DNA of 32,941 bases from a filamentous cyanobacterium CCP3 (GCA_003022385.1 PYGV01000024.1:1-32941); one strand, 5' to 3'; shown: positions 1 through 9,416, counted from the stretch's first letter. A program made the numbers and translations. Notes: generated by a model not told the origin, from the letters alone.

Positions 1-54
1 AAGCCCTTCAAGTGGAATTACACCGGTAAACCCTTAGTCTCGTGAATGATTGAC

Positions 55-3000
55 TTATTTCTGCCTCAGAGTACTAGTCCACAAAAAGATACTACCAGCA
101 GCATCTAATGCTGCAATTTTTTCACTGTTACCGGATAGCTCAAAAGCAATAATCTCCTCTTCTTCAAACTTAACCAGATCTGGCTTTTGACTGTCAGATT
201 TAGACAGTGCCCATAGCTTAGCTAGCCCATCGTTGGATACAACAATATCAGAGCCAGCTGAGGCTGTAGAAACATGGGAAAATGCCGAACCACTGTTTAT
301 TGAAAAGATTGGCACCTGAATATCTAGTCCTTCCCTTTCAGGGTTTCTCAACTTAATCGATCCATTGACGCAGGAAAAAACAACTAAGTTTTTCTGAGGC
401 AAGAATTTAGGGTTGATGGGTCGACCGCTGCTGCCATAGCACGAACCATCCTCATCTCTTTCAAAATCATAGTTAGCGAAACGACCTTCATGCTGAATAT
501 AAGTAGCATCTTGGCCCGAGAGAATTTCCTCCATCGATATCGTTTGCTCGTAGGGTCTGATTGTGTCGCCATCAATTTCCCATGCTTTAGGTGATGGATT
601 ATCGATGTCGGTTAGAAGCAGTGTTTTTTCGGCTGCGTCAAACTTGAGATCTATCTCATAGTCAAGTGCTCTATTTGCTCCGATGTTGCTCAGGCCGTGT
701 TCTTCATCTAAGACAAATTTACTTAGCCTGTTAGACCAGACCTTTACATTGGTTTCGTCAATAGTAGCAATGTAGGTGCCTTGGGGCGAAAGTGAGGCCC
801 AATTTAGCGACGGCAACCGCATTGTTTCACGGTTTCCATAGAAAGCCTGCTGCAAAGTAAGCGTAGCTTGAGACACCAGTTTTTTGTCTTCCCCTACCCT
901 GCTGTTAGTTTGGATAATACGAGCGGCTTCTAGAGCTTCTAGTAAAGCATCGAGATGTTGACTGTTTTGAAAATTATCCCTAGAGTTGGAGAGCAAGATT
1001 TGTGCATTTCTTTTTTCTGTTTCAATGCGCCTATCTTCGGCCTGCTGTTGTGCAATGACGGCCTGCCGCCGCTGCTCCTCAACAAAAATACCAACCGCTA
1101 TAGACACCGCAAATAGCCCGAGCACCGTTGCCCACCGGAGGCCTACGTTAAAGCGTTTTCTGCCCAAGCTGCGCTGAACGAACTCAGCCTCGGTTGCATT
1201 AAACCAGTGGGGTTCTCGCTGTCTGATTTGCTTGAGCAGGGGCAACCGTGCATCGGCATGCCAGAGAAACGGTACCTTTTGCTCTCGTTTCCAGTCATTG
1301 GCAGCAGGGGTGAGGCGGCGCTGCAGCAGCAGCTTTTCTCGCTCATCTAGGGCATCGCCTTGACCCTGAGCTTTCCAAGGCAACCAGCCTTTGCGGGTGG
1401 AACTATCTATCGCGTCTGCATGGTTGTCTACTTCTAGCCACTGCAGCAGTCGGGGCCAACCCTCCACCAGGGCATCGTGGGCGGGTTCCACGTAGGGCTG
1501 TTCGTCGGCAGTGGTGTCGCCCACCAGCAGGCGGGCCTCTTTAAACCGAGTCAGCACCTGCTGCACTCTAGCCCGTTCGGGTTCAGCGTACTCCAGCTCA
1601 CTGAGCAACACCTGACGTCGGGTGTTGCCCGTGCCGCTGGTAGCCACCAGGCGCAGCATCATATGGCGAATGGTGTCGGCAAACGCCGGGTCGGCATCGA
1701 CTAGGGCGTGGTACTCCTCTTCGGCTCGGTTGACCAGAGCCTGTTTGATGCCGCCCAGTTCTTCGTAATCCGCTTCTGTAATCGCTCGATTGGTGCGTGT
1801 GGCAGCGTTGCGTAAATACTTTAAAAACAGCTCCCGCAGGGTGAATGAGAGCAGCGGTAGCGCTCCCGGCATTTCGCTGACTTCATCGATCAGGCGATCG
1901 ACCAGGCTGGGCGGTTCAAAGTACATCACCTTGGCCGAGGCCGGGGCCTCGATTGCCGCCCGCAATTCCTCCCGATTCATGGGGCGAATGGTGAAGCGAT
2001 CGCAGGCCCAGTGCTCTTCCAAGGGCGAGTTGCGAAACTGAGGTTCGAAGTCTGACCGCAGGGTAAGAATGACGTGGAACTGCTCGTCCTGGCGATCGAG
2101 CAGCTGATCCAAAATCTCTAAACATTGCTGCCGCTGTGTTCCATCACGACAGAGGGAAAACAGCTCTTCGGCCTGATCGACCACTAACAAAAGCTGCCGA
2201 TCGGGGTTTACCTGTCGCCACTGTTCCAGGTTGCTGTTGAGGTAATTGGCCCAAGTATTAGGATTTAGATCAGCTAACGTTGCAGCTAAATCCGGCCCAG
2301 GCAGGGTTTGCAGAATGGCTTTTAGCGGGGCCACCCCAGGGCGCATAATCGGCAGCACCTGCCAGATAGGTTGACCATCAGGGTTGAGGTCTTGCTTGAG
2401 GGCGGGCACCAGGCCCGCTTTGACCAGGCTCGACTTACCCGTGCCCGAGGCCCCCAGCACAATCGTCAAAGGGTGGGTTTCAGCAAATGCTTGCAGGTCT
2501 TGAATGAGCTGTTTGCGGCCAAAAAATAGGTGCTGGTGCTGCTCTTCAAAGGCCTCTAGCCCTCGGTAGGGGTTCGCCGCTTCGTTGAGCTTGGGGGCAC
2601 TGGGCAAATCGAGTTCGCGGCCCGGCACCATAAAAACAAATTCTCCCTTGCCGTGGTTTTTGAGCGGCCACAGTCCTGGGGTTTGGCGCACGGCATGGGT
2701 AGTGGTATCGGGCTCAACGGCATCCCTCAGGTACTGGTACAACTCGGTGGCGGTGATCACGCCGTCCCCGGCGGGTTTGCCCTCGCGGGGTGGGGGGCTG
2801 GCATCGGCCAGGCTGTTGGCCTGCAGCGCCTTGATCAGGGCTTCAGCAAAGGGGGAGTGCCGCCCAACAGTGCCGCGATGGTCTTTAATCGACAGAGCAT
2901 CCATCGCCTCTTGATCGTCGGCGGAGGAGGTGATTACCTGCCAGGCGGGGTCAGCGAGAAAGCGGGCAAAGCGCTCTTTATGAATGACTTGAGGAATCGG

Positions 3001-3450
3001 TGACAGACGGCGAGTAGCCGACCAGCGAAAGGCCCCCGCAAAGCAGCAGTCAAAAATGCCTAAAAAATGGCGGCAAGTCAGACCCGTGAGGGCATCGTGC
3101 ACCAGGGTCATGGGCAGATAGGTGGCGCTATCGCCCAGTTTGGCATCCTGGGGAATCAGGTAGCCCTCGGGGCCATCGTCCCCATTGAAGGCCAAACCGT
3201 GCCCAGCAAAGTAAAACAGCACGCGATCGTCGGGTTGTACCAGGGCGGGGAGTTTGTCGGTGAGGAGCGATCGCAGGGTAGCCAAACTCACCTGCTGGTC
3301 GCGCAGCAGCACCACCTGGTAGCCGTGGTCAGCCTTCAGCACATGGGCTAGCTGGGTGGCATCATTGACGGCGGTTTTGAGCGCCGGAATCCCGTTTTGG
3401 TATTGATTAACACCAATAATGATCGCAATACTGCGCTTAAACTGTGCCAT
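55..3450 (-). CDS. Caspase-like (orthocaspase) STAND-NTPase membrane protein with degenerate WD40 tail
   Basis: 1131 residues. An N-terminal C14 caspase-like domain (about 5-275) has the catalytic His in YFAGHG (H84) and Cys in DCCFAG (C136). A STAND-type NTPase module (nSTAND1-like) starts at NPYRGLEAF (about 293). It has Walker A GASGTGKS (333-340), Walker B LLLVVDQAEE (420-429) and the downstream EPAHDALVEGW motif. One membrane segment lies at about 772-790, followed by a charged coiled-coil stretch. The last 250 residues hold only about four weak WD40-like strands (for example NVKVWS and IFLW). The family is thought to couple signal sensing by the C-terminus to NTP-driven protease activation, in cell death or antiviral roles; here that is inference. 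It is transcribed divergently from a longer paralogue. The sensor-coding end (about 55-1000) is visibly more AT-rich than the rest and lacks HIP1 sites. Start ATG at 3450 begins directly before the conserved domain. Confidence 0.9.
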   Translation of the reverse strand: MAQFKRSIAIIIGVNQYQNGIPALKTAVNDATQLAHVLKADHGYQVVLLRDQQVSLATLRSLLTDKLPALVQPDDRVLFYFAGHGLAFNGDDGPEGYLIPQDAKLGDSATYLPMTLVHDALTGLTCRHFLGIFDCCFAGAFRWSATRRLSPIPQVIHKERFARFLADPAWQVITSSADDQEAMDALSIKDHRGTVGRHSPFAEALIKALQANSLADASPPPREGKPAGDGVITATELYQYLRDAVEPDTTTHAVRQTPGLWPLKNHGKGEFVFMVPGRELDLPSAPKLNEAANPYRGLEAFEEQHQHLFFGRKQLIQDLQAFAETHPLTIVLGASGTGKSSLVKAGLVPALKQDLNPDGQPIWQVLPIMRPGVAPLKAILQTLPGPDLAATLADLNPNTWANYLNSNLEQWRQVNPDRQLLLVVDQAEELFSLCRDGTQRQQCLEILDQLLDRQDEQFHVILTLRSDFEPQFRNSPLEEHWACDRFTIRPMNREELRAAIEAPASAKVMYFEPPSLVDRLIDEVSEMPGALPLLSFTLRELFLKYLRNAATRTNRAITEADYEELGGIKQALVNRAEEEYHALVDADPAFADTIRHMMLRLVATSGTGNTRRQVLLSELEYAEPERARVQQVLTRFKEARLLVGDTTADEQPYVEPAHDALVEGWPRLLQWLEVDNHADAIDSSTRKGWLPWKAQGQGDALDEREKLLLQRRLTPAANDWKREQKVPFLWHADARLPLLKQIRQREPHWFNATEAEFVQRSLGRKRFNVGLRWATVLGLFAVSIAVGIFVEEQRRQAVIAQQQAEDRRIETEKRNAQILLSNSRDNFQNSQHLDALLEALEAARIIQTNSRVGEDKKLVSQATLTLQQAFYGNRETMRLPSLNWASLSPQGTYIATIDETNVKVWSNRLSKFVLDEEHGLSNIGANRALDYEIDLKFDAAEKTLLLTDIDNPSPKAWEIDGDTIRPYEQTISMEEILSGQDATYIQHEGRFANYDFERDEDGSCYGSSGRPINPKFLPQKNLVVFSCVNGSIKLRNPEREGLDIQVPIFSINSGSAFSHVSTASAGSDIVVSNDGLAKLWALSKSDSQKPDLVKFEEEEIIAFELSGNSEKIAALDAAGSIFLWTSTLRQK

Positions 3451-3612
3451 AACTAGCTGTCAAACCGAGATGCACTTATGCAGAAAAGCGAGATCTAAAG
3501 GTGCGAGATGTTTTGCCTGAGTTGTTAACTATGGTCAAAACTACAGCAACAGTACAATACCTTTTTAACCGTGCCTAATCAGGTTCAATAACTTTTACTC
3601 AAGTCGCCATCA
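3451..3612. promoter_or_regulatory. Shared intergenic region of the divergent caspase genes
   Basis: These 162 bp separate two divergent start codons, so both promoters must lie here or inside the genes. For the plus-strand gene, TACAAT at 3553-3558 is a plausible -10 box; the best -35 candidate, TGGTCA at 3532-3537, is only 15 bp away, so the promoter is weak or activator-dependent. No convincing -10/-35 pair was found for the minus-strand gene. The TTGACA on that strand (3463-3458) lies too close to the ATG to serve. No strong Shine-Dalgarno precedes either ATG. Confidence 0.35.
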
Positions 3613-6600
3613 ATGGATAACGGCAGCAAAAGCAAGGCCTGGAATGCCAATCGAACTAGCTTCGAACGCAACCTAGCCATTGTCATTGGCATTGACCAGT
3701 ACCAGCACGACAGCATCGCCAACCTGAGCACTGCCGTTAGCGATGCCAGCGAGATCGCAGCTCTGCTCAAGCATTACGACTACACTCCCTATCACCTGTG
3801 CGATCGCAAAGCCACCCTGCAAAACCTCAAAACCCTCTTTCAGGACGTGCTGCCTAACCAGCTCAAGCCCGGCGAGGGCGATCGCCTGCTGGTGTACTTT
3901 GCTGGGCACGGTCTGCCTCGCTCTAACGACAGTGGGCCAGAGGGCTACCTGGTGCCCCACGATGCCGACCCCACCCAGCCCGACTCATTTTTGGCCATGG
4001 GTGAGCTGTACCAGGCCCTGGCCCAGCTTGAGTGCCACCACCTGCTGGTGATTTTAGACTGCTGTTTTGCAGGCACCTTTCAGTGGGCGGGCAGCCGCAA
4101 GGCCGTGCCCGTGCTTGAAACCATTCAGCGAGAGCATTACTACCACTTCATTCGCCATCCGGCCTGGCAGGTGCTTACCTCCTCTGCCCACGATCAAGAG
4201 GCTCTAGACGTAGCTCGCCTAAAAGAGAACAATCGTCAGTCGGTGGCGGGGCTAAATCAGCCCCATTCGCCCTTTGCCCTGGCCCTTTTAGAGGGTCTAA
4301 AACCTGGCGAAAATGCCCAGCCCAGCAAAGCCGATCTGTACCCCGACGGGGTGATCACAGCCCACGAGTTGTTTGTCTATTTGCAGACGCGGGTTAAGCA
4401 ACTGTCCGGTGACGAGCAGGCTCCCGGCATTTACCCCATGCGGCGCGACTTCGACAAGGGCGAGTTCATTTTTACCTCCCCCAACTTCAGCCCCCAATCG
4501 TTGGCCAAGGCCCTGGCACTGAGCGCAGACAACAACCCCTACCGGGGCCTGAATTCCTTTGATGAACGCCACGCCAAGTCTTTTTTTGGTCGGCAAGCGC
4601 TGATCGATGAGTTGGCAGATCGCCTTGCCCAGCCCGATCAGGCGCTGACCGTGGTGCTGGGGGTATCGGGCTCGGGCAAATCGAGCCTGGTCAAGGCCGG
4701 GTTACTGCCCCGCCTGCGCCAGCAAGAGCCACAAACCGGGGCCGGTCAGCCTCAAACCTGGCGCATCCTCGACCCGATGCGTCCGGGGGAGTTTCCGTTG
4801 GGGGCACTGGCTCAGGCGCTGTTACCCCTGTTGAGCGCTGATCCTCTCTCCAGGGATGACCTGGAAACGGTGAGTCGGCAGCTTCAGCAAGACCCCCAAT
4901 ACCTCAGCCGCGCGATCGCCGCCTGGAGCCAGCAGCAGCCAGGGGCGAGACTTGTCATGGTGATCGATCAGTTTGAGGAAGTGTTGACAACTGGACGAGG
5001 CGTTGGCGACACCTCTCCGATGGAGCACCATACAGCCGCCCAGCCTGCGATTGCTGAGGCCACCCATGGGCAGCGGTTTTTAGAGGCGCTTGGCATTGCG
5101 ATCGCCGATCACCCCCAAACCCTGCGCCTGGTACTCACCCTGCGCTCTGACTTCGAGCCTCGCTTTTTGCGATCGCCCCTAGAACCCCACTGGCAGACCG
5201 CCCGGTTTCCGGTGCGGGCCATGACCTCCGACGAACTGCGCCAAGCCATTGAAAACCCGGCCCTCAAGCAGGCGATCTATTTTGAAGAACTCAAAGACGC
5301 CGCAGGCAACCCTACCGGCAACTTGGTCAGCCAGCTGGTCGATGAAGTAGGCCAGATGCCCGGTGCCCTGCCGCTGCTGTCGTTTGTGCTGAGCGAACTG
5401 TACCTGCGCCTCTACCAGCGCTGGCAGCGCGATCGCAGCACCGATCGCACCCTACGCTTTGCCGACTACTACGCCCTCGGCGGGGTCACTGGCGCACTCA
5501 CCTACCGTGCCAACGAAGAGTACAACGCCCTCGATGCATCGCAGCAGAAGACCCTGCGTCGCGTCATGCTGCGGATGATCGCTATCGGCGAAGGGGGCAT
5601 TGCCCGCCGCCAGGTGCCCCAATCGGAGTTGGTGTATGCAGACCCAGCAGAAAACGAGCGGGTGCAAACGGTGCTCGAGCGGTACTCCACAGCGCGACTC
5701 ATCGTTGAGGGCTCAAACTCCCAGGGCGAACCCTACGTTGAACCAGCCCACGACGCTTTGGTACAGGGCTGGGATCGGCTATTGGTGTGGAAAAACGAAG
5801 AAGAAGAAAACACCCTCTTACAGCGCAGGCTCACCCCAGCCGCGACGGAATGGAAAACAGTTCAGAGCAAGGCACAGCCATCCAGGTCACCTATCCAGGT
5901 AGATATTCTGATCAATGGGCTAGATAGCAGGTTGTATCGGGTTGAAAATTTGCTGCAGCAGTCTGTTGCCAGGGTGCTGCGATTGGGGATGCGATCGCAA
6001 CAGCAGCCCCGTTCAGCAGACCAACCAACCCAGTTTCTCTGGAGCAGCAACCCTTATTTAGATGTCTTAAACGAGAAGCTTCGCTCTAACTGGCATTGGC
6101 TAAACCGGGTCGAAACTGAGTTTGTGCAACAAAGCGTTTTGCAAAAACGCCGTAATTTAAGCTGGCGGTGGCGCATTACCCTGGGCGTTATTTTAGGGCT
6201 CAGCGGCCTGACAATTGCCGCCCTAATCGGCCAGCGCAATGCCCAAATCGGCCAGATTCAGGCCTCCATAGAATCCGCTGATGCCAACTTTCGCGGTGGG
6301 CAATCTTTTGAAGCATTGCTCGATGGTTTGAGCGCTGCCAACACTCTGGAGCGTCCCCTGTTGCAGGTGTGGCCACCCAATCCTCAATTGAAGAAACAGC
6401 TCCACGGAACCCTGCAAAAAGCGACCTTTTCCGTACGGGAAAGCAATCGCTTAACCAGCCAGACGCAAGGTACCACCCGCAGCAGACTGAGTCCCGATGG
6501 ACAGCTTGTTGCCAAAGCCGATGCCCTTGGCAACCTTTCTCTCTGGGACTGGAATGGACGGCAACAAGAGCCAGCCCCGTGGCCCACCGAACAAACATCC

Positions 6601-8304
6601 GTGATGAATGTGGCCTTTAGCCCCGATGGTAAAACGATCGGCACGGCCGGGTCAGACAGCAGCGTGCGCCTGTGGAATTTGCAGGGACAAGCAACCGGAC
6701 CAGAACGCCTAAGCGGCCACTCAGATATGGTCAAGGGCATTAGCTTTAGCGCCGATGGACAGTGGATAGCCACCTCAGGCGTTGACACAACCGTTCGCCT
6801 GTGGACGGCCCAGGGCGAGCCAGTGTGGCCTACCCCAACTGATCGAGCGACCGAGATCAAAGGCAAAGGACACTGCAAGGATGTTTGGAGCGTGGTGTTT
6901 AGCCCCGATAGCAAAACTCTGGCCAGCGCCTCCGACGACGGCACCTGGCGGCTTTGGGATTTAACGGGCCGTCAATTGGCAATAGTTTCTATCAGTGCAG
7001 ACGGGCAAGGGCAAGTTTCAACTGGTTCAGACCCATGTCAAGATCTGTTTGCTGATTCGCTAAATGAGCTGCACACTATTCGCTTTAGCCCCGACGGTAA
7101 CAGGGTGGCTACAGCGGGTAGAAATGGCATGATCTACCTGTGGTCAGTACAGGAAGAACGCCTGTTGGCCACCCTGCAAGGGCACCGGGGCCGCATCTGG
7201 CAGGTAGAGTTTAGCGACGATGGTAAACAACTCGCCAGCGCTTCGGCTGACGGCACTGTGAGGCTTTGGCCGCTAGACCTGCTATCAGAGCAACCTCCTG
7301 AGAAGCCTGGGGCTCTTGAAACCAACCTCATTTTGCAGGGGCACCGAGGCCCTGTTCGCCACGTGAACTTTAGCCCCGATGGGCAACACCTAATCAGCAG
7401 CGGCGACGATGGTACAGTTCGTTTTTGGACTTTAAGAGGGCAGCCGTTAGAACCTCTCGACGCCACGCCAAGCACTGGCCTGAATGCATCTTCAAATAAC
7501 GCTCAGCAAGCCATAACGATCAATCAACAAAACGGCATCTTCTATCTAACCAGTGAGCAGGGACAGCCCATTGCAACGTTTGACAGTAACTCAGCCGTAG
7601 AACAGCGGTGGAATGCCCTAACTCTAAGCCGCGATCGCCAGCAGTTAGCCGGGGCCAGCGCAGATGGCGTCTATTTGTGGAACATAGAAAACGGTCGCAT
7701 TACCCAAGTCTCTTCTTCTCCTTTTCGGCAGCATGTAGGGCCAGTGCTCGATGTTGCCTTTAGCAACGATGGACGCTACCTGGTCAGCTCAGGCGAGGAT
7801 GGCACGATCCGCATTCGAGATTTAAACAACGCAAGTGATAGCCAAAGAAACCTCCTGCCGGTTTACGATGCTCAGGTAACATCTATCGACTTTAGCCCCA
7901 ACGGTAGATTTTTGGTCAGTGGCGACGATCGCGGCAACGTACAGCTATGGGACTGGCAGAACCGTCGGGAGTTTGCCGATTGGCAGGCCCATGCCAACTC
8001 AGGGATTGAAACAGTCGAATTTAGCCAAGATAGTACGTCGCTCATCACTACTGCTGAAAACGGCAGTCGCGAAGAATGGCCGTTAGAGAATTTTGATCAG
8101 CTGCATGCCAGAGGCTGTCAACTGGTCGGCAATTATCTAAATTCTCGCCAGCCACGGCAAAGCCTAAATAGCAGCCAACCGTTGCTGGGTCAAACCATAA
8201 GTCAATGGCTGAAAGGCTTGAATCTTCTTGCGATCGCATCACCATTTAGCGACGCAGACAGCAGCGCTTACGATCGCGATCGATCGGTGTGCGAAAATCG
8301 CTGA
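3613..8304 (+). CDS. Caspase-like (orthocaspase) STAND-NTPase membrane protein with WD40 propellers
   Basis: 1563 residues. The caspase-like domain (about 18-285) has catalytic His in YFAGHG (H99) and Cys in DCCFAG (C151). The STAND NTPase module starts at NPYRGLNSF (about 308), with Walker A GVSGSGKS (350-357), Walker B VMVIDQFEE (448-456) and EPAHDALVQGW. A single membrane helix lies at about 855-875. From about 955 to 1520 there are 11-12 WD40 repeats, many with the FSPDG...ASADGTVRLW pattern, enough for two small propellers; one repeat near 1300 is degenerate. The predicted topology puts protease plus NTPase on one side of the membrane and the WD40 region on the other, unless the helix is peripheral. 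The role is probably sensing and regulated proteolysis (programmed cell death, stress or phage defence), inferred from the family. HIP1 sites are frequent, so the gene looks resident. It is the divergent paralogue of the gene at 55-3450. Confidence 0.92.
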   Translation: MDNGSKSKAWNANRTSFERNLAIVIGIDQYQHDSIANLSTAVSDASEIAALLKHYDYTPYHLCDRKATLQNLKTLFQDVLPNQLKPGEGDRLLVYFAGHGLPRSNDSGPEGYLVPHDADPTQPDSFLAMGELYQALAQLECHHLLVILDCCFAGTFQWAGSRKAVPVLETIQREHYYHFIRHPAWQVLTSSAHDQEALDVARLKENNRQSVAGLNQPHSPFALALLEGLKPGENAQPSKADLYPDGVITAHELFVYLQTRVKQLSGDEQAPGIYPMRRDFDKGEFIFTSPNFSPQSLAKALALSADNNPYRGLNSFDERHAKSFFGRQALIDELADRLAQPDQALTVVLGVSGSGKSSLVKAGLLPRLRQQEPQTGAGQPQTWRILDPMRPGEFPLGALAQALLPLLSADPLSRDDLETVSRQLQQDPQYLSRAIAAWSQQQPGARLVMVIDQFEEVLTTGRGVGDTSPMEHHTAAQPAIAEATHGQRFLEALGIAIADHPQTLRLVLTLRSDFEPRFLRSPLEPHWQTARFPVRAMTSDELRQAIENPALKQAIYFEELKDAAGNPTGNLVSQLVDEVGQMPGALPLLSFVLSELYLRLYQRWQRDRSTDRTLRFADYYALGGVTGALTYRANEEYNALDASQQKTLRRVMLRMIAIGEGGIARRQVPQSELVYADPAENERVQTVLERYSTARLIVEGSNSQGEPYVEPAHDALVQGWDRLLVWKNEEEENTLLQRRLTPAATEWKTVQSKAQPSRSPIQVDILINGLDSRLYRVENLLQQSVARVLRLGMRSQQQPRSADQPTQFLWSSNPYLDVLNEKLRSNWHWLNRVETEFVQQSVLQKRRNLSWRWRITLGVILGLSGLTIAALIGQRNAQIGQIQASIESADANFRGGQSFEALLDGLSAANTLERPLLQVWPPNPQLKKQLHGTLQKATFSVRESNRLTSQTQGTTRSRLSPDGQLVAKADALGNLSLWDWNGRQQEPAPWPTEQTSVMNVAFSPDGKTIGTAGSDSSVRLWNLQGQATGPERLSGHSDMVKGISFSADGQWIATSGVDTTVRLWTAQGEPVWPTPTDRATEIKGKGHCKDVWSVVFSPDSKTLASASDDGTWRLWDLTGRQLAIVSISADGQGQVSTGSDPCQDLFADSLNELHTIRFSPDGNRVATAGRNGMIYLWSVQEERLLATLQGHRGRIWQVEFSDDGKQLASASADGTVRLWPLDLLSEQPPEKPGALETNLILQGHRGPVRHVNFSPDGQHLISSGDDGTVRFWTLRGQPLEPLDATPSTGLNASSNNAQQAITINQQNGIFYLTSEQGQPIATFDSNSAVEQRWNALTLSRDRQQLAGASADGVYLWNIENGRITQVSSSPFRQHVGPVLDVAFSNDGRYLVSSGEDGTIRIRDLNNASDSQRNLLPVYDAQVTSIDFSPNGRFLVSGDDRGNVQLWDWQNRREFADWQAHANSGIETVEFSQDSTSLITTAENGSREEWPLENFDQLHARGCQLVGNYLNSRQPRQSLNSSQPLLGQTISQWLKGLNLLAIASPFSDADSSAYDRDRSVCENR

Positions 8305-8366
8305 GAAACGCAATTGACGATCTAGCTGAGCCACGCCAGCAAGCCATGGTCGGTGAAACCGCCATC

Positions 8367-8391
8367 CCCGGTTCAAATCTGGGTGTCGGCT
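8367..8391 (+). other. tRNA T-arm/3' acceptor-like sequence (possible attachment-site remnant)
   Basis: A 5-bp stem (8367-8371 with 8379-8383) encloses a 7-base TTCAAAT loop, exactly like a tRNA T-arm. It is followed by 7 bases that could be a 3' acceptor strand (TGTCGGC). No matching 5' acceptor (GCCGACA), D-arm or anticodon arm could be folded upstream, so this is not a functional tRNA. Integrases often target tRNA 3' ends, and this sits at the edge of the accessory block, but the match may be chance. Confidence 0.2.
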
Positions 8392-8420
8392 TTATATCAG
8401 GTCCGCTTAAATGGTCCTAT

Positions 8421-8500
8421 CTTGTCATTCCCACGGAAGTGGGGATCCATTGTGGATAAGGTACTCCAGAGTGGATTCCCGCCTGCGCGGGAATGACAAG
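8421..8500. repeat. 80-bp MITE/REP-like element with terminal inverted repeats
   Basis: Perfect 12-bp terminal inverted repeats CTTGTCATTCCC (8421-8432) and GGGAATGACAAG (8489-8500). Each end also forms a small hairpin (CCCAC/GTGGG near 8431-8444 and CCCGC/GCGGG near 8478-8491). The motif resembles the GTCATTCCCGCG-type dispersed repeats seen in many bacteria. It has no coding capacity and lies upstream of a gene remnant at the start of the HIP1-free block. Confidence 0.75.
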
Positions 8501-8526
8501 CAAATCGCTTTCTATTGGCTAATTAA

Positions 8527-8703
8527 TCGGACTTCATATTACACAGCACCCCCTTATCGGGAGAGCTGGTTAGCCGCTTTGGTGGCCGCTGGTTTCTGGG
8601 CCGACTGGCGAAGGTTAAGGAAATTTCACTAACCGATGAATTTCAAGACCTGCCAGGCTACTTTAGAGAAGCCTGCGCTGCGCTGGATGCCCCCTCTGGC
8701 TGA
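8527..8703 (+). pseudogene. Possible 3' remnant of an unidentified gene
   Basis: An open frame of 58 codons without a start runs from just after a stop at 8524 to TGA at 8701-8703. It ends 3 bp before the ATG of the HNH gene, the spacing expected of an operon partner. The peptide is protein-like (LGRLAKVKEISL, then FQDLPGYFREAC), but I do not recognise the family. It may be the C-terminus of a lost upstream partner, truncated where the repeat at 8421-8500 now lies. It could also be chance. Confidence 0.3.
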
Positions 8704-8706
8704 ACA

Positions 8707-9359
8707 ATGCCGAAAGACCTGCAATACTACGCTAAAAAGTTTGCGACGCTGAACGTCAACAAGCACCGAGAGCGGGGGGCGGCACCGCATAAGCCTGTGC
8801 TGTTGATTGCGGTGATGGAGCTGATCGAGCAGGGCAAGCTGCGGCTCAATCAGGTGCCGCTGTTGCCGGAGCTGATTTCGACGTTTTTGAAGTACTGGCG
8901 CAATCTGGTGAAAACCGACCACCGCTCGGATATTTCGCTGCCGTTTGTGCATTTGACGGGCCGCTCGAATGAGATTGAGCAGCTATCATTAATCGATGAG
9001 TTTAAGGCGGTGAAAACTCAGCTTTTGCAGGAGGGTGGGGCGACCTACAGGGTCGAAGACCTGAAGGATGAGGAAAATATTGTCGTCAGAAATGGGGCGT
9101 TTCGCAAGATTGTGGTGTCGCTCTATGACCAGCGCTGTGTAAGAACCACCACTGGGCGTTTGACCACGGCTGGTTTGGGGTGGATGACGATTACCGAATT
9201 GTGATTCCGCAGGAGCGGTTTATGGAGGAGGCTGCGGTGGAGAGTCGGGAGATGGTGGCGTTTAGGGGAGAGGCGATTGGACTGCCGGGGGAGCGGGAGT
9301 TTTGGCCGAGTTTGGAGGGGTTGAGATGGCATAGGGAAAGGTGGGGGATTACCCTTTAA
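8707..9359 (+). pseudogene. HNH restriction-type endonuclease, broken by internal deletion and frameshift
   Basis: The first 144 codons encode the N-terminus of an HNH endonuclease of the type that begins KHRERGAAPHKPVLL, up to the first zinc or core Cys in LYDQRC. The frame then shifts. The C-terminal part continues in another frame from about 9132 as ALCKNHHWAFDHG and runs to a stop at 9357-9359. Between RC and ALC the whole central HNH core (the His-Asn motif) is missing. The junction bases GCGCTGTG read as R-C in one frame and A-L-C in the other, which suggests deletion between short direct repeats. The 165-residue product that is still open lacks the active site. The gene would have been cotranscribed with the OLD-type gene 57 bp downstream. 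Confidence 0.85.
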
Positions 9360-9416
9360 TCTGAGACAGATAATATTATCAAGGGCACTTACAGTTTGTT
9401 TGCCGCGAAAAATCAA

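Noticed and set aside
3458-3463. TTGACA on the minus strand just upstream of the shorter caspase gene
   Set aside because: It lies only 7 bp before the ATG, so a matching -10 would fall inside the gene.
6470-8100. DNA-level repeats in the longer caspase gene resembling a repeat array
   Set aside because: They are diverged WD40 codon repeats (FSPDG motifs) at protein level, not a CRISPR or tandem DNA array.
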